NCBI GenBank assembly: GCA_009911365.1
Contig: QXXF01000004.1
Location: forward strand, 124,001 to 188,000
Source: Clostridiales bacterium
GTDB lineage: Bacteria > Bacillota > Clostridia > Peptostreptococcales > Anaerovoracaceae
Reading direction: 5' to 3'
Length of the DNA stretch: 64,000 bases
Numbering within the stretch: the first letter of the stretch is position 1; each line of letters starts with the position of its first letter. The position numbers and the translations under genes are program-made. The notes under the pieces are model-generated. The model saw nothing but the letters and a program-made list of their open reading frames with translations, did no database searches and was not told the DNA's origin. Positions 16,721 through 25,644 of this stretch are shown piece by piece.

Positions 16721-18514
16721 ATGGGCAAGATGAAACTTTCAGATTACGTAATGGAATTTATCGCCGGATTAGGCGTGGAACATGTATTTTATGTGAGCGG
16801 CGGGGGCGCCATGCATTTAAATGATTCATTGGGGCGGCAGGCACGGCTGGAAGGCGTTTGTATGCTCCATGAACAGGGGGCGTCCATTGCGGCAGAAGCT
16901 TATAGCCGTATTCGGGAAGGATATGGCGTGTGTCACATTACTAGTGGGCCGGGAGGTTCTAATGCGGTGACGGGAGTGGCTGGCGCATGGCTGGATTCCA
17001 TTCCAGTGATTTTTATTTCCGGACAGGCCAAGCGGGCTGATTTAGTAGGTGACCAAAAAATTCGGCAATTTGGCATCCAGGAATTGGATATTGTTTCTAT
17101 TGTGAAACCAATCACAAAATATGCGGCACAGATCCAAGATCCCAATGAGATTCAATATGAAATGGAGAAGGCCACTGCCATTGCCATAGAGGGGAGGCCT
17201 GGACCAGTATGGATTGACATTCCGTTGGATATCCAGGCATCTCAAATAGAACCGGAAACTCTACCCCATTACGATAAGCATGAACTGGCGACAGCACCTT
17301 GCAAAGAGTCTGATGTGAAAAAAGTGTTAGAACTGCTGGGCCAAGCGAAAAGACCCCTTTTAATTTTGGGACATGGTATCCGGCTCAGCCACGGTGTTTC
17401 CCAAGCTCGAAAGTTGTACAACGCTCTAGGGATTCCAGTACTAGTGTCCTGGAATGGAGTGGATCTGATTGAAGAGGAGCATCCCCTTTATTTTGGCCGC
17501 CCTGGTGCTGTGGGGCATCGGAGCGCCAACTTCATCCAGCAAAACGCGGATTTCGTGCTGACCATTGGCACCCGCTTGAACTTATTGAACACAGGTTATA
17601 ATTATGACAGTTTTCTGGAACGAGCTGCCCATGTCATGGTGGATATTGACCCTTACGAAATGGAGAAGAAAAGCGTTCATCCCCAGATGAAAGTGGTTTG
17701 TGACGCAAAATCTTTCCTGAATTCCATGCTAGAACATAGGGGGGAATTCCCTGCGCATGGATGGAAGGATTGGCTCTCACAGTGTGATGATATCAAGCGA
17801 TCTTACCCTGTTTTCATTCCAGAGCAGGAGGGGAGGAGCGGCTTTGTCAGCACTTACCGATTGATCGATGAGATCTCCCATCAAATGAAACCAGAAGATA
17901 TTTATCAATTTACTAGTTCAGGAACTGGCGTGGATATTGGAATGAAAGCGTTTCAGATCAAATGGGGACAGAGAGCGTTTCTTACCAAGGGCCTAGCAGC
18001 CATGGGATATGATATTCCAGCGTGCGTAGGGAGTTGTATTGCTTCCGGTGGAAAACGGACAGTCTGTGTGACAGGAGACGGCGGCAGTGTTATGAACATG
18101 CAGGAACTGGAAATCATTCATCGGAAGAACCTGCCTGTCAAGCTATTTATTTTAGACAATCAGGGATACAGCATGATTTATCATTCTCAAAATGGAAACT
18201 TCAAGGGCCGATTGACAGGATGTACTGAAGAATCTGGACTAACTCTTCCTGATATGGGAAATATCGCAAAAGCTTTTGGCATCAAAAATATACGGATTGA
18301 AACAGAAGAGCGGCTCTCTCAGCAGGTTCGTGAAGCTTTGGAATATGAAGGGCCGGTGGTATGCACAGTAAATGTGGACATTGGGCAAAAAGTGCTTCCA
18401 AAGCAGGCGAATTATATGAGAGAGGATGGACAGATGGCCAGCAGGCCGTTGGAAGACATGGCGCCTCTTTTGGATCGCGAAGAGTTGGAAAGGGTCATGA
18501 AATGGGAGAAATAA
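16721..18514 (+). CDS. thiamine-diphosphate enzyme, acetolactate-synthase/YerE-like
   Basis: 597 aa with the three-domain layout of acetolactate synthase: Pyr domain with catalytic glutamate in HEQGAS near residue 50, central domain, and PP domain with the ThDP motif TGDGGSVMNM (about 450) ending in LDNQGY. Yersinia YerE, of this family, transfers an acetyl unit from pyruvate to C4 of CDP-4-keto-3,6-dideoxyhexose to start yersiniose. This gene directly follows rfbF-G-H, which make that acceptor, so carbon-chain branching at C4 is the most economical role. A plain acetolactate synthase is unlikely here, since no regulatory subunit or branched-chain genes are nearby. Confidence 0.85.
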   Translation: MGKMKLSDYVMEFIAGLGVEHVFYVSGGGAMHLNDSLGRQARLEGVCMLHEQGASIAAEAYSRIREGYGVCHITSGPGGSNAVTGVAGAWLDSIPVIFISGQAKRADLVGDQKIRQFGIQELDIVSIVKPITKYAAQIQDPNEIQYEMEKATAIAIEGRPGPVWIDIPLDIQASQIEPETLPHYDKHELATAPCKESDVKKVLELLGQAKRPLLILGHGIRLSHGVSQARKLYNALGIPVLVSWNGVDLIEEEHPLYFGRPGAVGHRSANFIQQNADFVLTIGTRLNLLNTGYNYDSFLERAAHVMVDIDPYEMEKKSVHPQMKVVCDAKSFLNSMLEHRGEFPAHGWKDWLSQCDDIKRSYPVFIPEQEGRSGFVSTYRLIDEISHQMKPEDIYQFTSSGTGVDIGMKAFQIKWGQRAFLTKGLAAMGYDIPACVGSCIASGGKRTVCVTGDGGSVMNMQELEIIHRKNLPVKLFILDNQGYSMIYHSQNGNFKGRLTGCTEESGLTLPDMGNIAKAFGIKNIRIETEERLSQQVREALEYEGPVVCTVNVDIGQKVLPKQANYMREDGQMASRPLEDMAPLLDREELERVMKWEK

Positions 18515-19452
18515 GGAACCGGGCCATTGTCACAGGAGCTACTGGGTTTATTGGCTCGGCTTTGTGCCGGGAACTTTTGACACATGGATACGAAGTGGTC
18601 GCTATTATCCGTCCTGGATCTAAGAATATAGGAAGACTAGAGGCTCTAACACAACAGCATAGTGATTCGCAAACATTGCGGCTGCTAGAATGTTCTCTTG
18701 AACAGCTTCCTACCTTGAAAGATCGAGTAGAACATGAATTTAAGGCAGATTTGTTTTATCATTTGGCATGGCATGGCTCATCGGGAAAAGACCGAGAACA
18801 TTTCGACTTGCAATATGGAAACATTAGGTATATGGTGAGTGGAATTCGCCTGGCGAAGGCGTGTGGCTGCCGCAGGTTTATTGGAGCTGGCAGCCAGGCC
18901 GAGTATGGGGTCGTGCATGGAAAAGCGAAAGAAAACGAGACTGTGCCTAACCCTTTTATGATGTATGGCGCAGCAAAATTAGCGGCTTTTCAAATGGGAA
19001 GGCTAGTAGCAAAGCAGGAAAATATTTCTTTTGTTTGGCCCAGGATCTATAGTGTTTATGGCCCAGGGGAAAATGGAGACACCTTGATTTCTTATTTAAT
19101 TGACGCTTTACAAAATGGTGAGACCCCTCAGGTCACAAAGGGCGAAAATTTGTGGGATTTCACTTATATCGAAGACTGCGTCAGAATGCTGCGGCTGCTG
19201 GGGGAAGCTCCAGAAGCAGAAGGAATTTATAACTTATCAGCAGGAACGCCTAAGCCGCTCAAAGATTTCATCTTACAACTTCGGGGCGTTGTGAGCCCAG
19301 AGAGCGGCATTGCTTTTGGAGCAAGAAACGCAGATCACAACCGAACTTTCTGGCTAGATCCAGATGTGAATCGGATTCAGGCGATTAGTGGGCGTTGCCA
19401 TACTTCGTTCACAGAGGGAATCCGAAGAAAGTTAGAGTTATTAGAGAACTGA
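18502..19452 (+). CDS. NAD-dependent epimerase/reductase (extended SDR), YerF-like role
   Basis: 316 aa from ATG 18502, overlapping the thiamine enzyme by 13 bases with GAAAGGG upstream; an open frame continues 5' into that gene. NAD(P)-binding motif VTGATGFIGSAL, AGSQAEYG and active site YGAAK (Tyr-x3-Lys) near residue 155, then PRIYSVYGPGENGDTL. In the yersiniose pathway the reductase YerF acts after the thiamine enzyme and reduces the new side-chain ketone; position suggests the same here. A 4-epimerase is the alternative. Confidence 0.85.
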   Translation: MGEIRNRAIVTGATGFIGSALCRELLTHGYEVVAIIRPGSKNIGRLEALTQQHSDSQTLRLLECSLEQLPTLKDRVEHEFKADLFYHLAWHGSSGKDREHFDLQYGNIRYMVSGIRLAKACGCRRFIGAGSQAEYGVVHGKAKENETVPNPFMMYGAAKLAAFQMGRLVAKQENISFVWPRIYSVYGPGENGDTLISYLIDALQNGETPQVTKGENLWDFTYIEDCVRMLRLLGEAPEAEGIYNLSAGTPKPLKDFILQLRGVVSPESGIAFGARNADHNRTFWLDPDVNRIQAISGRCHTSFTEGIRRKLELLEN

Positions 19453-19479
19453 CATTGATAGCGGTGAAGAGGGACGATT

Positions 19480-20658
19480 ATGCATAAAAATAGGATTTGT
19501 CCAATTTGTGGCAGCCAGGAAAGAGAATTAATATTTGAGCAGAACTTTGCGGAAATACCAGGTGTTACCTTTTTAAAGGGATATGACGTGGTAAAGTGCG
19601 GAACATGTGGGTTTTACTATGCTGATGGTATTCCAGAGCAGCATAGCTTTGATGCATACTATAAGGATCAATCCAAATACGAAGATATTGTGGATACATT
19701 GAGCGATGCGAATAGGATACGTTTTGGACAATCTCTTGCGTTTATCTTGGACCATGTTTCTAAGCAGGGAATGAATTTTCAAAAAATGAAAATTGCGGAT
19801 ATTGGCTGCGCTACCGGTGATTTTCTGCGATTTTTGAAGGAAAAGGGTTATTGCGATTTGACAGGTATCGACCCTTCTCCCGCATGCGTTAATTTTTTGA
19901 GAACATGCGGATTAACGGCAAAACAAGCAGTTGTTAATGAGCTAAACGGTGAGGAGCGCTTTGATTTGATTCGACTTAATATGGTCCTAGAGCATGTGGT
20001 GGATTTGAATGGATTTATGGAACATATCAAGCAGGAACTTTTGCCAGGGGGATATTTATATGTGTCCGTTCCATACGCAGAAGGATTTTCACAAGTGGAT
20101 AACTGTCCGTTTCAAGAGTTCAGCGTGGAGCACATCAACTATTTCTCGGCTCAAAGCCTACGAAACTTTATGAATAAATATTCTTTCCGTTTAATAGGAT
20201 ATAATGCTGTGACGGATCGAGCTTCTAGCCAAATGGAAGCGCTCTTTGTGTTAGATGACTCATCAGTAGCCTTGGGATCAATAGAAAAAGACACTTCTGC
20301 TGACGGACAGATGCAGGAATACCTGAGAAAATGTAAGAATTTAGAGCAGGAAGTCAACAAAAAACTGGACCAGCTGGCACAATCTCAGGAGCCGGTGATC
20401 GTGTGGGGCGTAGGTACCCATACCCTGCGTCAGCTTGTAGCAGGAAACTTAGCTAAATGTAATATTCAGATGTTTGTAGATGCGAATCCTCACTATCAAA
20501 ACACGAAATATCAGGGGATCCCAGTTTGCTCACCAAAGGAAATCAATAGTGGAGAAAGAATTATTGTTTCTTCCTGGCACGCACAAGATGCGATTATCTA
20601 TTATGGCAGAGAGCAGCTAGGGTTGAAAAATGAATTTATAACTTTATATGATAGGTAA
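19480..20658 (+). CDS. sugar C-methyltransferase-like SAM enzyme with zinc N-domain
   Basis: 392 aa with the three-part layout of TylCIII/NovU sugar C-methyltransferases. An N-terminal zinc-binding region has CPICGS and CGTCG. The SAM domain follows (IADIGCATGDFL about 105-116; RLNMVLEHV). The C-terminal Rossmann-like domain begins near 305 with VIVWGVGTHTLRQL. TylCIII and NovU methylate the carbon next to a 4-keto group. It could act on the CDP-keto-sugar of this operon, or be a related methyltransferase acting on the glycan. Starts 27 bases after the reductase gene. Confidence 0.75.
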   Translation: MHKNRICPICGSQERELIFEQNFAEIPGVTFLKGYDVVKCGTCGFYYADGIPEQHSFDAYYKDQSKYEDIVDTLSDANRIRFGQSLAFILDHVSKQGMNFQKMKIADIGCATGDFLRFLKEKGYCDLTGIDPSPACVNFLRTCGLTAKQAVVNELNGEERFDLIRLNMVLEHVVDLNGFMEHIKQELLPGGYLYVSVPYAEGFSQVDNCPFQEFSVEHINYFSAQSLRNFMNKYSFRLIGYNAVTDRASSQMEALFVLDDSSVALGSIEKDTSADGQMQEYLRKCKNLEQEVNKKLDQLAQSQEPVIVWGVGTHTLRQLVAGNLAKCNIQMFVDANPHYQNTKYQGIPVCSPKEINSGERIIVSSWHAQDAIIYYGREQLGLKNEFITLYDR

Positions 20659-20691
20659 AAACAAAAGGAAAATCAATCGAGGAGGATATAG

Positions 20692-21753
20692 ATGCAAAGA
20701 AAAGAATTATTGGAAATGCTGACAAATGAGGTTCCGGATTTTTCAGGGAAAAATTTATACATATGGGGAACAGGAAATACAGCCGCTTTATACCAGAAAG
20801 GATTAAAGCGTGTTTCTCTGGGAAATATCAAGGGGTATTGCGACAATCATCCAAAGGCGTCCTGCTTTGAGGGGTTCAAAGTCTTTTCCCCACAGGAATT
20901 ATGTTGTGATAAAGACGCATATGTGTTGTTATGCACGCCTCAGCCGGATCTGATTCTGAAAATTGGCACCCAATTAGATGCTATGGACATGCAGTGGTGT
21001 TTGATCGAAGAAGCGATCCTGAAAAAATATAGTTCAGAAGTGATGAAATGTTATGACTTGCTGGATGATGAAGAGTCTAAAAGGACCTATGCGAAGCTGG
21101 TCGAGTGCAGACTAAGAGGCGCTTACCCAGATACGCAGGTTTGTGAGAGCGAACAATATTTTCATATGCCGCAGTTTACAAGAAGGCCTTTGGGAAAGAC
21201 ATTTATAGATTGCGGTGCCTTTGTTGGAGATTCCTTGGAGAAGTATATTTGGAATCAAGGCGGCGTGTTTGATCAAATTATTGCTTTTGAGCCGGATCCC
21301 GAAAACTTCAAAGCCTTGGAGGTTCGGAGGAAGAGGTTGCTTCAGGAATGGAATTTAGCAGAGGATTCCGTGCAAATCGTTCAAGCTGGCGTTGGACATG
21401 AAAATGAAGAGATTCATTTTGAACGAGCTGATAGCGGTTTAGGCTCTAAGTTTATGAGTGAGAGCAGCGATACAGGGAATAACAGCATGGTAGTGGCTTT
21501 AGATGATTATCTCAAAGAACCTTATTCTTTTCTAAAAGCTGATATTGAAAGCTATGAATACAACATGCTGCTGGGAGCGTCAAAAGGGATCAAAAAGTGG
21601 AAACCGGATTTAGCGCTTTCGATTTATCACAATGCGGTGGACTTTTTCTCCTTGATCCAGTTGATCCATTCTATGGTTCCTGAATACAAGTTTATTGTCA
21701 GGCATCATTTATATACGTTAGCGGAGACTGTTTTATACGCATGGGTAGAGTAG
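20692..21753 (+). CDS. FkbM-family methyltransferase
   Basis: 353 aa. The N-terminal 130 residues form a nucleotide-binding-like segment (LYIWGTGNTAALYQ). The FkbM SAM domain spans about 160-345: FIDCGAFVGDSLEKYIW, IIAFEPDPENF, VALDDYL and FLKADIESYEYNML, where the FkbM-typical KxDIEGxE reads KADIESYE. These enzymes usually O-methylate sugars. Last gene of the operon, AGGAGG ribosome site, with a terminator at 21928. Confidence 0.88.
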   Translation: MQRKELLEMLTNEVPDFSGKNLYIWGTGNTAALYQKGLKRVSLGNIKGYCDNHPKASCFEGFKVFSPQELCCDKDAYVLLCTPQPDLILKIGTQLDAMDMQWCLIEEAILKKYSSEVMKCYDLLDDEESKRTYAKLVECRLRGAYPDTQVCESEQYFHMPQFTRRPLGKTFIDCGAFVGDSLEKYIWNQGGVFDQIIAFEPDPENFKALEVRRKRLLQEWNLAEDSVQIVQAGVGHENEEIHFERADSGLGSKFMSESSDTGNNSMVVALDDYLKEPYSFLKADIESYEYNMLLGASKGIKKWKPDLALSIYHNAVDFFSLIQLIHSMVPEYKFIVRHHLYTLAETVLYAWVE

Positions 21754-21927
21754 GGAAATAAGACGCATACCAAAAACAATATAGAAGAATGAACAAAAAT
21801 GTTTAGTAAGCTCAGTGTTTATGCGGGTTTGCGGACTTTGGAAAGGTCTTTTGATAACAGTTGTTTGAGTGTGATGATTCTTGCTGTCAAGTGGCTTGGC
21901 TGGCTGGCATAAATCCATATTAGAAAC

Positions 21928-21968
21928 GCCCTTAGCTGTGGGTAGGAACTCATGGCTAAGGGCATTTT
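21928..21968 (+). terminator. intrinsic terminator closing the glycan operon
   Basis: GCCCTTAGC and GCTAAGGGC form a 9-bp stem with an 18-base loop, followed by ATTTTGT, 175 bases after the FkbM stop. Confidence 0.6.
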
Positions 21969-22008
21969 GTCGTGCTTGTCAATCGGTTTTAAGTTTGTCC
22001 TTGAACGC

Positions 22009-22321
22009 TTAGACTAAGGCATCGCTCAATTCCTGAGAGAGGATATTCGTCCAATGCAGCGTGGTGTCAAACTTCGGATAATTGTACCGCCACTGGTCGT
22101 AATCCTCCCTGCTGATTTCCTCGGCAGAGAGCTTGTCCGCTTGTCCTTTCCAAGTGCAGAGCATTTTCAGAAGTTCGACGGCATCCTTGCTTTTGTCTTT
22201 GCTAACCTTTAAGCAGACTTCCCCGCCTGCTTCGCTGACAGTCAGACCGTAAATGTCTTCCATATTTTTGTGTCATGCCCCGCATGATGCGAAAAAAATG
22301 TATTCCTTCGCCAATTGCCAT
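22009..22321 (-). pseudogene. deleted HTH gene of an integrative element
   Basis: The N-terminal piece starts at ATG 22321 behind AAGGAGTG and reads MAIGEGIHFFRIMRGMTQKY. After a shift of one base the frame continues as MEDIYGLTVSEAGGEV to EISREDYDQWRYNYPKFDTT and the stop at 22009. From memory these are the two ends of an approximately 170-aa XRE-type protein common in conjugative elements of gut Firmicutes; the middle (rest of the HTH, about 60-70 residues) is missing. Identification rests on recall, so a search should confirm it. Confidence 0.65.
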
Positions 22322-22387
22322 AATGTTTCACTCCTTGCTCCTATGTTTATAAGGAGTAAAACATATATGTTTAGAACAAGTCAATAG

Positions 22388-22618
22388 AAACAAAACAAAG
22401 ATGAAAATAACGGTCTTTGGGGGCAACGTCATTTACAGAACCTTAACAATCATAGGCAGCTTGTTTATATCAGTCTGTTGACAAGCGGCAGACTGAACGA
22501 ATACCTTACAAGTGTAGATGAACAGGCAGAGAATATGTTTTTTCGGCTGGTAAAGGAATATGCCAAAAATCAGCTTGAATGGGTAGGCGTCTTGACATTC
22601 AAGATTTTTTTGTGGTAA
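22388..22618 (+). pseudogene. TnpV-like transposon protein fragment
   Basis: The frame reads GLWGQRHLQNLNNHRQLVY, then LLTSGRLNEYLTSVDEQAE and MFFRLVKEYAKNQ. This matches the conserved core of TnpV, a small protein of Firmicutes mobile elements. There is no start codon with a ribosome site, and the tail after NQ departs from the family. A remnant. Confidence 0.75.
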
Positions 22619-22637
22619 ACTATTTAAGTCGAGCAGC

Positions 22638-22680
22638 AAAACGAGCGTAGAATCACGGCGATTCTATGCTCGTTTTTTTC
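22638..22680 (+). terminator. intrinsic terminator between TnpV fragment and MATE gene
   Basis: AACGAGCGTAGAATC pairs with GATTCTATGCTCGTT, followed by TTTTTTC. Confidence 0.85.
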
Positions 22681-22752
22681 TGTTCTTCGTAGTTTTCAGG
22701 CAGCTTTCTCTCTAATAAAGACTCCAAATAATATTATTTTTAGGAGGTATTT

Positions 22753-24744
22753 ATGAACCAGTTAGAAAACAGTCAATTTTTAGGAACGGAAAAAATATCA
22801 AAGCTAATGCTGAAATTTTCCATTCCCTGCGTGCTTTCTCTTTTGGTAAGTGCGCTTTACAACATTGTAGACCAGATTTTTATTGGCAACAGTGAACTAA
22901 GTGCCCTTGGAAATGCTGCAACAGGAGTTGTTTTTCCTATATTTATTATTGCACAGGCATTTGCGTGGTGCTTTGGAGATGGGTGCGCCGCATATCTGAA
23001 TATTTGTCAAGGCAGAAAGGATGCAAAGTCGGCACATAAAGCTATCGGGACGGGAATTCTTATTACAGTATTCGCAAGTCTGATACTGATATTAATATTT
23101 TTTCCATTGAAGGTACAGATTTTAACTTTATTCGGGGCATCTGATAACAGCATCGGCATGGCTGTGGAATATTTCAATATTATTTTGATTTTTTTCCCAA
23201 TCTATATGCTTTCTAACATGATGAATGCCGTAATCCGTGCAGACGGAAGCCCTGCATGGTCTATGGCATCCATGTTGTTTGGTGCCATAATCAATATTAT
23301 TTTAGACCCAGTATTTATTTTCGGGATGCATTGGGGCATGACAGGGGTAGCTTTGGCTACTGTCATTGGGCAATGTATTTCTTTTGTCATCAGCCTTGTT
23401 TATTTTTTCCGTACAAAAACTTTTAAATTGACGAAAGAAAGCTTTGCCCTTGATATAAAGACATTCTCACATGCATTAAAGCTGGGTACATCCTCCTTTA
23501 TTACACAGATGACCATTGTTATTATTTCTTTGGTATGCAATATTATGCTGGCTAAATACGGTGCAATGTCGCATTATGGAGTGGATATACCGATTGCAAT
23601 TATTGGAATAGAAAGCAAGGTTTTTACTGTTGTAATCAACTTGGTTGTAGGAATTGTGCTTGGATGCCAGCCAATTATAGGCTATAATATCGGCGCAAAG
23701 AACTATGCAAGGGTCAAGAAATTATATAAATCTATCCTTATGTGTACGATTATAATTGGCGTAATTTCTACGTTATTGTTTGAATTAGTGCCACAGGCGG
23801 TTGTCGGCATTTTTGGTAATCCTACAAATATACCGAATCCCGAAGACTATTGGGTGTTTGCCGAAAAAACTTTTCGGATTTTTCTGTCCCTTGTTACTTT
23901 TACCTGTATCATAAAAATGACGTCTATTTTTTTTCAAGCAGTTGGAAAACCAGCGCAAGCTGTCATTTCTTCCATGATTCGGGATATTGTCTGCTTTATT
24001 CCGTTAATCCTTATTTTGCCTATGTTCTTGGGGATTGAAGGGATATTATTTGCTGCGCCTATTGCAGATTTTATCGCAATGATTGTGGCGGCATCATTGA
24101 CAGTGTCATTTTTGAAGTCATTGGATATGGATTATGCTGAAGAAAAAAGGGAAGCGGTCTTAAAGCCTTCAAGACAAGGTATTATTATCACGATTGCCAG
24201 AGAACATGGCTCATCTGGCAAGCAGATTGGAAAATTAGTTGCACAAAAGCTAGGAATACCTTTTTATTACAAGGAAATGACGGCTCTTGCAGCACAAGAA
24301 AGTGGACTTGACCGTGAGTTTATTTCTGAAATTAATGCGAACTCTCCTGCAATGCTCCATAGTCTTTATCTCAGTACAGAGGTAATACAGCAGGCGATTG
24401 TTGCCCAAGATAAAGTTATACATAAGATTGCAGACAATGGAAGTTGTGTCATAGTGGGCAGAGCCGCTGATTATGTCCTGCGTGATTATAAAAACATTGT
24501 CCGTATTTTTATTTATGCTCCAGAGGAATACAGAACGGAACGTGTTATGGAAGTTTATGGGGATAGCATAAGAGAAGCAAAAAGAAATATTAATCGTTCT
24601 GATGAAGCAAGAGCGGCGTATTATAAGAACATTTCGGGAAAACTTTGGGGCGAACGTCAAAACTATGATTTTCTCCTAGACAGCTCTATTGGCATTGAAA
24701 AATGTGTAGATGCAATATGCGGCTATATTGCAAGCTGTTGTTAG
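22753..24744 (+). CDS. MATE-family efflux transporter fused to cytidylate-kinase-like domain
   Basis: 663 aa. Residues 1-455 are a 12-helix MATE multidrug/Na+ antiporter (LGTEKISKLMLKFSIPC, GNSELSALGNAATG, RADGSPAWSMAS). Residues about 475-663 form a soluble cytidylate-kinase-like domain: IITIAREHGSSGKQIGKLVA is the P-loop variant, and IVGRAADYVL and NRSDEARAAYY are typical. The kinase-like part would lie in the cytoplasm. This architecture occurs in gut Firmicutes; its function is not established. The gene is clearly more AT-rich than its neighbours and lies against mobile-element remnants, suggesting lateral gain. AGGAGG ribosome site. Confidence 0.88.
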   Translation: MNQLENSQFLGTEKISKLMLKFSIPCVLSLLVSALYNIVDQIFIGNSELSALGNAATGVVFPIFIIAQAFAWCFGDGCAAYLNICQGRKDAKSAHKAIGTGILITVFASLILILIFFPLKVQILTLFGASDNSIGMAVEYFNIILIFFPIYMLSNMMNAVIRADGSPAWSMASMLFGAIINIILDPVFIFGMHWGMTGVALATVIGQCISFVISLVYFFRTKTFKLTKESFALDIKTFSHALKLGTSSFITQMTIVIISLVCNIMLAKYGAMSHYGVDIPIAIIGIESKVFTVVINLVVGIVLGCQPIIGYNIGAKNYARVKKLYKSILMCTIIIGVISTLLFELVPQAVVGIFGNPTNIPNPEDYWVFAEKTFRIFLSLVTFTCIIKMTSIFFQAVGKPAQAVISSMIRDIVCFIPLILILPMFLGIEGILFAAPIADFIAMIVAASLTVSFLKSLDMDYAEEKREAVLKPSRQGIIITIAREHGSSGKQIGKLVAQKLGIPFYYKEMTALAAQESGLDREFISEINANSPAMLHSLYLSTEVIQQAIVAQDKVIHKIADNGSCVIVGRAADYVLRDYKNIVRIFIYAPEEYRTERVMEVYGDSIREAKRNINRSDEARAAYYKNISGKLWGERQNYDFLLDSSIGIEKCVDAICGYIASCC

Positions 24745-25359
24745 AAAGTACATTCATAAATAAGGATGCACAATAATTAACATTTATAATAGATTAAATA
24801 TAAAAGGCGTAATATGATAAATACAGAATGGATACATTGTCCTATAGTTACTGAGCAGCGTTATCAACAGCGATAACAAAATGATAACATTAGCTTATAT
24901 AGGCAGGATAATATGGATATATCAAATAATCAAAAGATTAGCATACTCGACAGGGAATAGTTTCTAAACAAAATAAGTTAGGAAAAGTCGAGTTCGAATA
25001 AAGCAGGAATCGCCATCATGGATATCCACAATCGCCGAGAAGGCATGATCGTGTAATACAAGAACGAGGAATTGCCTTTTACAACAGCTGATAAGCAGGT
25101 GAACAAAGCCATCGTGAAAAGCTCTGTGGAAGGATTTCATCAAGTATACCGTCCTGTCCGGGGCGGCACAGGTCTCCTTGCGTCCCTTTTGGATTTCCTC
25201 TTTCAGTTTGGAACCTATTTGGGAATTTACGTCTCCATATTCCCCAAAAAACTTGCAAAAAACTCTTGTGCTTCCCACCAACCTATGATATAGTAAATAA
25301 GCTGTGTGACAGCAAATTATGCAAAGGTGGTAAGCCTGAGCAGGAAAGAGGTGAAAAGC
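24745..25359. other. intergenic region, no gene recognised
   Basis: AT-rich to about 24960, then neighbour-like composition. Open frames on both strands between 24964 and 25377 match nothing I recognise and lack ribosome sites. The composition step near 24960 may be the right edge of the acquired MATE segment. Confidence 0.5.
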
Positions 25360-25560
25360 ATGAAGGAAGGAATCCATCCTGACTACAAGGAATGTAAAGT
25401 AACTTGCGCATGCGGTAACACATTTGTTACAAAGTCCACGAAGGAAGAGATCCGTCTGGACGTTTGCTCAGAGTGTCATCCATTCTTTACAGGTCAGCAG
25501 AAATTTATCAACCGCGGTGGACGTGTTGAAAAGTTCAAGAACAAGTACAATTTGGACTAA
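25360..25560 (+). CDS. rpmE: 50S ribosomal protein L31 (zinc-binding type)
   Basis: 66 aa starting MKEGIHPDY at ATG 25360 (GAAAGAGGTG upstream); an in-frame 5' extension has no support. Cys residues in CACG and VCSECHPF form the zinc site of C+ L31. It ends with [11 protein letters not shown] as usual. Single-gene unit with a terminator at 25595. Confidence 0.97.
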   Translation: MKEGIHPDYKECKVTCACGNTFVTKSTKEEIRLDVCSECHPFFTGQQKFINRGGRVEKFKNKYNLD

Positions 25561-25594
25561 TCGGACAAAGCGGAAACAAAATGATTACTATGAT

Positions 25595-25644
25595 AACCAT
25601 CTTCCAAACCAGCAGGTGCTGACAGGAAGGTGGTTATTTTTTTC
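25595..25644 (+). terminator. intrinsic terminator after rpmE
   Basis: AACCATCTTCC pairs with GGAAGGTGGTT (one G-U), followed by ATTTTTTTC. Confidence 0.85.

Noticed and set aside
16721-18514. Housekeeping acetolactate synthase (ilvB)
   Set aside because: No ilvN or other branched-chain genes nearby; embedded in a CDP-sugar operon directly after rfbH.
24964-25377. 137-codon minus-strand ORF opposite the rpmE leader
   Set aside because: No ribosome site, Cys/His/Phe-rich antisense-like composition, no family resemblance.
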